Shown here piece by piece: positions 57,790-64,000 of a DNA stretch of 64,000 nt (its first letter is position 1; every line of letters begins with the position of its first letter). The DNA lies in assembly GCA_036873135.1 (NCBI GenBank), contig JAPTYO010000008.1, positions 30,716,761 through 30,780,760 of the forward strand. The letters run 5' to 3'. Under the pieces are notes generated by a model, which saw only the letters and a list, made by a program, of their open reading frames with translations, had not been told where the DNA came from and made no database searches. This stretch comes from Clarkia xantiana subsp. parviflora. Lineage: Eukaryota > Streptophyta > Magnoliopsida > Myrtales > Onagraceae. The translations under genes were made by a program, and so were the position numbers.

Positions 57790-58978
57790 GTGCGTAAAAC
57801 CACGGTTAGGGCCATTTATGGTCCTGGTCGCAAGTCTCGAGCTGCACCAAATGGATCTTAAGACCGCATTCCTCCACAGAAACCTGGAGGAAGAGATCTA
57901 CATGGAGCAACCGGAGGGTTTTATTACTCCTGGTTACGAACGTAAAGTTTGTAAAATCCAAATGTCCATCTACGGTCTTAAACAGTCGTCACGGCAATGG
58001 TACCGCATATTCCACGAGGAAATAGTAGGAAACGGATTTGTGAATCTTCACGAGGATCCGTGCGTGTATTATAAGACCTCCGGGTCTAAGTATGTCATCT
58101 TAACCTTATACGTGGACGACATACTCATTGCTGCAAACAACGTGAGTTTCATGAATAAGTCAAAGTCCTAGTTAGCATCTCTATTTGAGATGAAAGACAT
58201 CGGAGAGGCCACGTATATCTTGGGCATTAAGATTGCTAGAGATCGGGCTACCAGGAAATTATGTCTGTCTCAGGAAGCCTATATCAACAAGCTGTTGAAA
58301 AGGTTCAGATTACAGGATGCCAAACCAGTGGATACGCCGGTGGTGTTTGGATGTGCACAGTCAAAACGTAACAACCCCAAGAACCCGGCGGAGCGTGAAC
58401 AGATGAAGGATGCATAATATTTAAGCATGGTTGGGAGTTTGATATACGCCATGCAATGCACCCTTCCGGATATCTGTTACGCCGTGGGCTTAGTAGCACG
58501 TTTCCAATCAGATCCTGGCTATCAACATTTAAAGGCTGTAAAGCGAATAATTCGTTATCTAGAAAGGTACTGCCGACTATGCTCTGTGCCACGAGGGTGG
58601 GAAGTTAGAATTGACCGGTTACAGTGACGCCGACCATGGTGGGGATCCGGATGATCGTAAGTCCACCATAGGAGGATTGTTCCTCCTTGCTAATGCCGCC
58701 ATTTCATGGACAAGCAAGAAGCAAACCTGTGTCGCGTTGTCAACGATGGAATCAGAATTCATAGCTCTCTATAAGAATGTACAGGAAGCAGTCTGGCTGA
58801 AAAGGCTTCTTACTGCGCTGCTTGGTGGTGACATCGAGAGTAAACCTGTGAAAGTGTTCTCCGATAGTCAGGCCGCTATTGCGGCAGTTAAGAATCTGAA
58901 GTACCATAGTAGGACCAAACACTTTGATGTGAAATATTTCTATGCTAAATATATGGTAGATGACAATATAATCACTAT
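57790..58978 (+). pseudogene. Ty1/copia reverse transcriptase and RNase H, decayed
   Basis: Plus-strand copia polymerase. Visible blocks: LELHQMDLKTAFLHRNLEEE (about 57,837-57,896; start of reverse transcriptase), MSIYGLKQSSRQWYRIF, the catalytic LYVDDILIA (about 58,108-58,134), MKDIGEATYILGIKI, SQEAYINKLLKRFRL, then the RNase H GYSDADHGGDPDDRKSTIGG (from 58,614), WTSKKQTCVALSTMESEFIA and KVFSDSQAAIAAVKN. A stop at 58,169, another at 58,415, and frame changes at about 57,815 and 58,600 make it dead. It ends abruptly at FDVKYFYAKYMVDDNIIT, where element F begins; the normal C-terminus should lie beyond F, outside the window. Confidence 0.9.
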
Positions 58979-59659
58979 TTATGGATATATGCCCAATTCG
59001 AATTCGTAAACACGTCAATATCACCCAGAAAAAAATCATTCAGGACTTCGCAAATACGTCAAAATCACCCAGAAAAAATAATAACACGTTACCGAGGGTC
59101 GAAACGGAGTTGACGCGCGACACACGCGTCCGGACCGGACCTCCGGATTGCAAAGCAGTCCGGACCTCCGGATTGCCCAAGACGACCTGAATCACGCCGG
59201 GATTGTCCGAACCTGACGTGATCCGAGTCGTCGTCTGCAGTGTGCACGTTACATTTGTGTTCTTACACCAAGTTAGAGTTTTCTAATAGCCAAACTTTAT
59301 CAAACCAGACGACGGTTCATACTTTCCTTTAAACCGGCGTCGAACCGCACAAAAACCGGAATCAGTTCTAATGTTGCCTATAAATAGGGACCTAGGCCTC
59401 CCATTATTATTTTTACATTCACTTGAGATTGGATTTAGAGCTCTGACTTCTCTCTAGCTTTCTCTCTCTAGAAATACACATTTAAGAATCGGAGAGGGCT
59501 CAACAGGCACCACCCCCCCCCCCTCCGTGTTGGTTATTGCCCCTACGTGCAGGTTCGGACGACGAGCGTGAAGTTAGGAGCGCAAGTTGAAACACCGAAC
59601 ACAGTGAACGAAGTGAAGATTCGTCAAGTCCGTCAGAACAAGCGGGTTTGGACGAAACA
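58979..59659 (+). repeat. 5' LTR of element F (681 bp)
   Basis: Starts TTATGGATATATGCCC, where relatives start TGATGGATAT, and ends CGAAACA at 59,659. It shares CCTATAAATAGGGACCTAGG (about 59,378) and TCTCTAGCTTTCTCTCTCTA with E. A poly-C run sits at 59,513-59,523. Confidence 0.8.
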
Positions 59660-59684
59660 TTTGGCGCCGTCTACAGGATTCGAA
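59660..59684 (+). other. Primer binding site of element F
   Basis: TTGGCGCCGTCTACAGGATT begins one base after the LTR. The complement contains GTTCGAATCC and AGACGGCGCCA, that is the T-loop and acceptor end of the same kind of tRNA seen intact at 8,912-8,957, with the T-stem bases changed. Confidence 0.8.
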
Positions 59685-59710
59685 CAAAAAGCTTTATTGC
59701 ACTACAAGCT

Positions 59711-59974
59711 ATGACGAGCAATCATCCTCCTTCTGACAATGTCAACCAGCAGGAAAAGAAGAATGGCTTAGGGAGCCCGAAGAAGACAACTGTCGAGCTG
59801 TCAAGTAAGCAGGCGCCAGCAAAGAGTCAGCCTGGACCTTCCCACATCCCTGAGGCTACCTCGACTGCTTCCTCCGTGCCCGCAAGAAGCATGCCTGCCG
59901 CACAGCACAGGAGTGGACAACGCAGTGCACAACACACCCTCACCAGGGTACGAGCACGGAGCGCACACAAATGA
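59711..59974 (+). pseudogene. N-terminal gag remnant of element F
   Basis: A frame from ATG at 59,711 (MTSNHPPSDNVNQQEKKNG) to a stop at 59,974, 88 codons. The segment KSQPGPSHIPEATSTASSVP corresponds to RSQQGPSHILDAESTTSSMP of E, so this is the variable N-terminal arm of gag. No capsid domain follows; the frame ends in a low-complexity Arg/His stretch. The rest of gag is deleted or decayed. Confidence 0.7.
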
Positions 59975-62730
59975 ATAGTTCCCCTACGGGATGCCTGCAG
60001 AGGAGACACAACAACAATATTCAAAGGTGCATACCAGTACCAACAGGCAAGGAACGAGCCAAGGCAAGAAGCGACGCGCACATACACTCCCCACGTAAGG
60101 GCGCATGGTCAGGAAGAGTCATGAAGGAAACCTCTGCCTCCACGCTCATAGCAGTACTACAAGGAAAGTTCCTACCAAGCAACCAACACAAGAATAAGCA
60201 CATGAGGGAGCTTACCAAGGAGTGGTGCATCGCTCTACCCAAGAGACATGCACAGACCAACACTGGAATGTTGTGCTGTGTTACTACGTCACTTAAACCA
60301 TCACCGTCGCAATTTCGTGTATAGCTGCTGCACGAATTGCTGCTACCACCGGTCTTGTGACAGTGTTCACCATTATAGTAGCAACTGTTGCTACCGCTGC
60401 CTTGGACGTTGTTGTAACCGCTGTTACCATCAACCTTTGACATTTGTTTACATTTGTTTACAACCTTTACCATCAATCACATTTGTTACCATCAACTACA
60501 GTACACGCACACAGAACAGGAACCAAGTGAAATAAGAAGTAGGGGAAGGATGACCCCTCATATTTTTGAAACTAATTTGAATACGACCTGACGAGGATCA
60601 TCGTCGCCAACAGAAATCATCACAGATTACATACGCTACGCCTGAGCTAACCACTATATGAGCAACGTTCATCGTTTGACACGTTCACTGTCTTCAGAGT
60701 ATCCCTTTACAATAATCAAAGTGGTCGCATCCACACTGATATACCAAGCAGACAACGATGAAGTGCACAGACACACGCATTTCCAAAGTGTGCACTTTTC
60801 AAGGCTGCGTTCACTTCCAAAGCGCACGCAGCTCCAACTTGTGGTGTCCCCTGATCAATACTTGTAAAACGCGCACATCGATGGCAAGCGCGCATACCTG
60901 CGTCCTTACAACACACCCAAGTCATGGGTATACGAGAGTTCGACCTCTAACAACGCGCGAGTAAGAAACCAAATTGCATATTTCCTACGAAGGATGTTCC
61001 AACACTCGGCAATCAAAGGAAGCCTCAACATGGGGAGAAGAAGATTGTGGCACAACAACGCGCTCTGTTGTATCCGCACCCGACGCGTCAGTACAAATCC
61101 CGGATTTTTCAAAAAATCCTCAACGGGGGCATGCGCTGACTACACCCATACGACGGAACCTCAAGGGCTCTAAATACCGCGTCGCGGTAATAAACAAGAG
61201 GGGGCACCACTCAAGTGACAACGCCACCACCATTGCGGAAGATAGGGATTCAGGAGTGACTCCTATGTTATACGCACGCCTGTGCTAAAGTCATCACGTG
61301 AGAAAAGTTAGAGAATTATCTCCAACATCTAGCAAGTTTACCTTTGTCGAGCACATAAGAGGGTTGTACCACTCAGAACGTACGCTGTCAGCAAAACACT
61401 ATCTTCGACTACAACAAAGAAAATGAGAGCACTCCACCAGTCTAACATCCCTCAATAGTTTATACAGCCGTCACACAGACAGAACACTGTGAAGAGTCAC
61501 GAGTGTATGAAGAAACACATCAAGTAAACCAAGGCCACATGGAAGTGAACACATGAAGCGTACAACACAAAGCGTACAAACTATACTCAACAACGCGCGA
61601 CGCGTGTCCGAGTGGGGAAGGGTAACTCTTACCCACTACTAGCAACAAACACACTTGCATCAAAATGCAAGAAGAGAGGAGAACGAATTTACAAGTCTTC
61701 CTCAAGTATGAGCATTGCCGCATGACAATCTCCGAGAGACACGCTCAACACTCGACGCAAGAGCGGGGGCATCTTGCTGAACCCCCGCATACAGGACACG
61801 ACATCCCCCGTGCAAGATACAATTATTATAATCTATCAAGAAACAACGGTGCGACTACCAAACGACTTTGGGGGCACCAAGCTGACAAGTGCTTGGCATT
61901 CTACCCAAGTGAAAAAGCGAATCGTTGCAAGAACACGCGGTACCGCTCCTCTAAGAAAACGCACAAACGAGGAATACAACTTCAACATCTTGTACGGATT
62001 GGTCCCAAGAGGGAAACACCAAGAATCGTCCTCGAAGGACGATTCCTTCTACTTGAACAAGGTCCAGGTAACACGTGTTACTACCAAGGGTAAACTCAGG
62101 TATGAGGTAACAACTCTACAACAATACTGTTATGAATAAAGCATACCACTCGAGTAGGATATCTACTCAGGGTAGATTGATTTAGTCAGGCAAAATCCAA
62201 GTTGAACGGAACAGACTAGTCGCGGATATGATCTAGTCATATTGGCATTGCAGGCGATAGAGCCATATGAGGAGACTTATAACTCCATTTCATTCCCTAA
62301 CCAATATATATGTCGAAGTATTGCGACCAACTTGAGACATGTTATATGTACATCCAAGAGATGTCTCAACGACACACCTTATCTAGGGAATAACACTAGG
62401 ACAGGTGGAGTTGTATGCAACACTCTTTGGAATTCTCTATCTTTGGACATTCTACTTAGGCATCTAAGCCAAGTAACGGTCGCATATATATCATTTGCAT
62501 CATCGCAACAAGTCTCCAAGTTAACTATAACTTGCGACATCTCGGCGAGCATTCTACTCAAACATCGGCTTTTACCTTGGAAACAACACCAAGTAACAAT
62601 CTTATATATACGTACGCATCACGCTAAGGAAGCATCGATGCGTATCGACTAAAGGACGCATACAGCAATGCATAGTCTCTATTTATACATACATATCTAC
62701 CAACACATATAGAGGGGGATACCTGAAAAA
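59975..62730. other. Element F interior, no gene recognised
   Basis: 2.7 kb of C/A-rich sequence with several modest frames on both strands but no retroelement domain that I can recognise. A GCTGCTACCACCGG / GTTGCTACCGCTGCC word cluster sits at 60,340-60,430. Probably the decayed equivalent of gag and tail in E. Confidence 0.5.
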
Positions 62731-62910
62731 GTTCCGCACCCGACGCGTCCGCACCCGTCGCGTCCGCACCTAACGCGTCAGCGGATAACGCGTCTGCACC
62801 TAACACGTCCGCATCTATCGCGTCCGTACCTGTCGCGTCCGCACCTATCGCGTCTGCACCTGTCGTGTCCGCACCTGACGCGTCCGCACCTATCACGTCC
62901 GCACCTAGGG
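62731..62910. repeat. 15-bp tandem repeat, ACGCGTCCGCACCT
   Basis: About twelve copies of a 15-bp unit CGCGTCCGCACCTRA, often with an ACGCGT (MluI-type) palindrome. The period is a multiple of three, so the minus strand stays open and encodes repeating GADAT/GADAI pentapeptides; I do not believe it is translated. Relatives lack an obvious equivalent. Confidence 0.85.
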
Positions 62911-63393
62911 AAGTTTCCTACACAACCAAGGAGTCCTCGTATTAGGCTCCTTTACTCTATCTATTACATTCATTACTTGAAGGAGATTCGTAACTCCATA
63001 TATTTGCAAATTTGTAATTGCAACAAAAATCTAATGAAATCAATGTATTTTCATAGGTACATCACTACATCATACACACTACTTTGGAATTACGCCAAGT
63101 AACAAACTATGCGCATATTACTCGCATCAACAATATAAGCTATCGCGCTATGTACAACAATCGACTTATATTATACAACGTCGACAACATACTACATCTT
63201 GAGTTCAAACTAAGATTTATCTACAAGTGACATGCTGCGACATCCTCCTTGTGAGGGCAAACCCCATGTTCACAACTAAAAAATGGCATGCTGCGAAATC
63301 CTCTTGTTAGAGGCAAATCCTCATGTTCATAGCCATTCCCTGAGTTCAAAACAGGATGCAGCAACTTTCAAAGGGAGTGATCACCCCGACATG

Positions 63394-63760
63394 GCGGACG
63401 TCCTCTTGTTAGACGACAACCCCATGCTGCTACGAAGTATGCTTCCCCAACGTGGGTTGATACAATATGGCAGACGTCCTCTTGTTAGACGACAACCCCA
63501 TGCTGCTACGAAGTATGCTTCCCCAACGCGGGTTGATACAATATGGCAGACATCCTCTTGTTAGACGACAACCCCATACACTTATAAAGTATGTACATCC
63601 CTCTTAAGGGTCCATACTCCATGAAGATACATTCCTTGTTAGGATAGCTTCATGTATACTCAAAGTATGTACATCCCTCTTAAGGGTCCATACTCCGTGA
63701 AGATACATCCCTTTATTTGGGTAGCTTCATGTATATACGCTTGCAGGTACGCACCCTGTT
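63394..63760. repeat. Two tandem repeat blocks (about 73 and 76 bp) in F tail
   Basis: Block 1: GACGTCCTCTTGTTAGACGA repeated three times (63,397; 63,473; 63,549) with AAGTATGCTTCCCCAACG between. Block 2: AAGTATGTACATCCCTCTTA repeated twice (63,588; 63,664) with TCCATACTCCRTGAAGATAC. The inverse of block 1 occurs in E at about 48,900-48,950. Confidence 0.85.
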
Positions 63761-64000
63761 TGAAAAATTCACCAAACCTACAAGTCGAGTCTTATACAAC
63801 GCTATTTTTCTCGTGAGCATATAACGGAATAAAACACACCAAATGCAGCAAGTAGTGTCTTGCCACAACGTCGCCTTGGAGGGGACCAAGAGACGGGAAA
63901 AACTGCAAGTCTTTCTAAAGCGGTCTTGTGCAGCCCTTCTGGACTAACCATGGAGAGGTGCAGTAGCATCGCAAAGTAAGTACGGGTCTAACCATGGAAA
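63761..64000 (-). repeat. Tail of F, inverted relative to B, C and E
   Basis: The minus strand carries GCAAGACACTACTTGCTGCA, GGCGACGTTGTGGCAAGAC and GTTTTTCCCGTCTCTTGGTC (63,890), matching the C tail at about 28,090-28,130. Continues past the window end. Confidence 0.7.

Larger units (their letters stand above)
58979..64000 (+). mobile_element. Tat-like LTR element F (plus, runs off the window)
   Basis: A plus-strand element inserted in the copia RNase H at 58,978/58,979. It has a 681-bp 5' LTR, the primer site TTTGGCGCCGTCTACAGG, a short gag N-terminus, about 3 kb without coding and then the tail repeats shared (inverted) with E. It is closer to E than to C by LTR content. Most of gag, all of pol and the antisense gene are not within the window. 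Its orientation is opposite to E. Confidence 0.8.

Noticed and set aside
62624..62896. Alanine/aspartate pentapeptide-repeat protein on the minus strand
   Set aside because: By-product of the 15-bp tandem repeat; no homologue in relatives E, C or B and no promoter or domain.

Overview
The window looks like a gene-poor, transposon-saturated stretch of a flowering-plant nuclear genome. The evidence is an ATL-type RING-H2 gene, Ty3/gypsy and Ty1/copia elements with plant-style primer sites, a plant L1-type LINE with a C-terminal RNase H, a tRNA-derived SINE, Mutator-like MITEs and Helitrons with the CCGCGC hairpin. I cannot name the species. Only one host gene looks intact (10,189-11,040, plus strand).

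Layout. 1-4,981: partial LTR element 'B' on the minus strand, whose 5' LTR ends at 4,981. 5,761-9,610: complete 3.85-kb non-autonomous LTR element 'A' (652-bp LTRs with five differences; 5-bp target duplication). It is oriented minus and carries only an antisense (plus-strand) gene. 10,189-11,040: ATL E3 ligase. 11,415-11,936 and 14,041-14,536: two MITEs. 14,880-17,972: 5'-truncated LINE. 17,973-28,136: LTR, polypurine tract, antisense gene and 3' tail of element 'C', split by a rearranged copia insertion (21,875-26,273). 28,137-45,662: large Ogre-like element 'D' on the plus strand, with no recognisable coding region and long tandem repeats; its 5' LTR is interrupted by 8.3 kb of nested Helitrons (28,653-36,967) that contain a SINE. 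45,663-53,690: element 'E' on the minus strand (antisense gene, tail, broken gag-protease, 5' LTR). 57,790-58,978: decayed copia reverse transcriptase/RNase H on the plus strand, cut by element 'F' (58,979 to beyond 64,000, plus strand), a relative of E in opposite orientation.

How the parts relate. Elements A, B, C, E and F resemble one LTR family group (primer site TGGCGCCGTC; LTR starts TGATGGATAT in B, C and E). None shows a reverse transcriptase or integrase here, so any that moved must have used enzymes supplied elsewhere. A, C and E carry an antisense, apparently intron-containing gene (an N-terminal domain like the plant 'putative gypsy type transposon' family, a basic linker and, in C and E, a C-terminal coiled coil). 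This matches the antisense extra ORF reported for the Tat lineage of plant Ty3/gypsy elements.

Most notable signals: (1) an LTR element that carries little except an antisense gene; (2) a roughly 46-nt tRNA 3' half fossilised at its primer site; (3) a tandem array in D whose short hairpins change both stem arms together; (4) D lacking a target duplication and joining two different element copies. All calls are by eye; no alignment, folding or database search was run.
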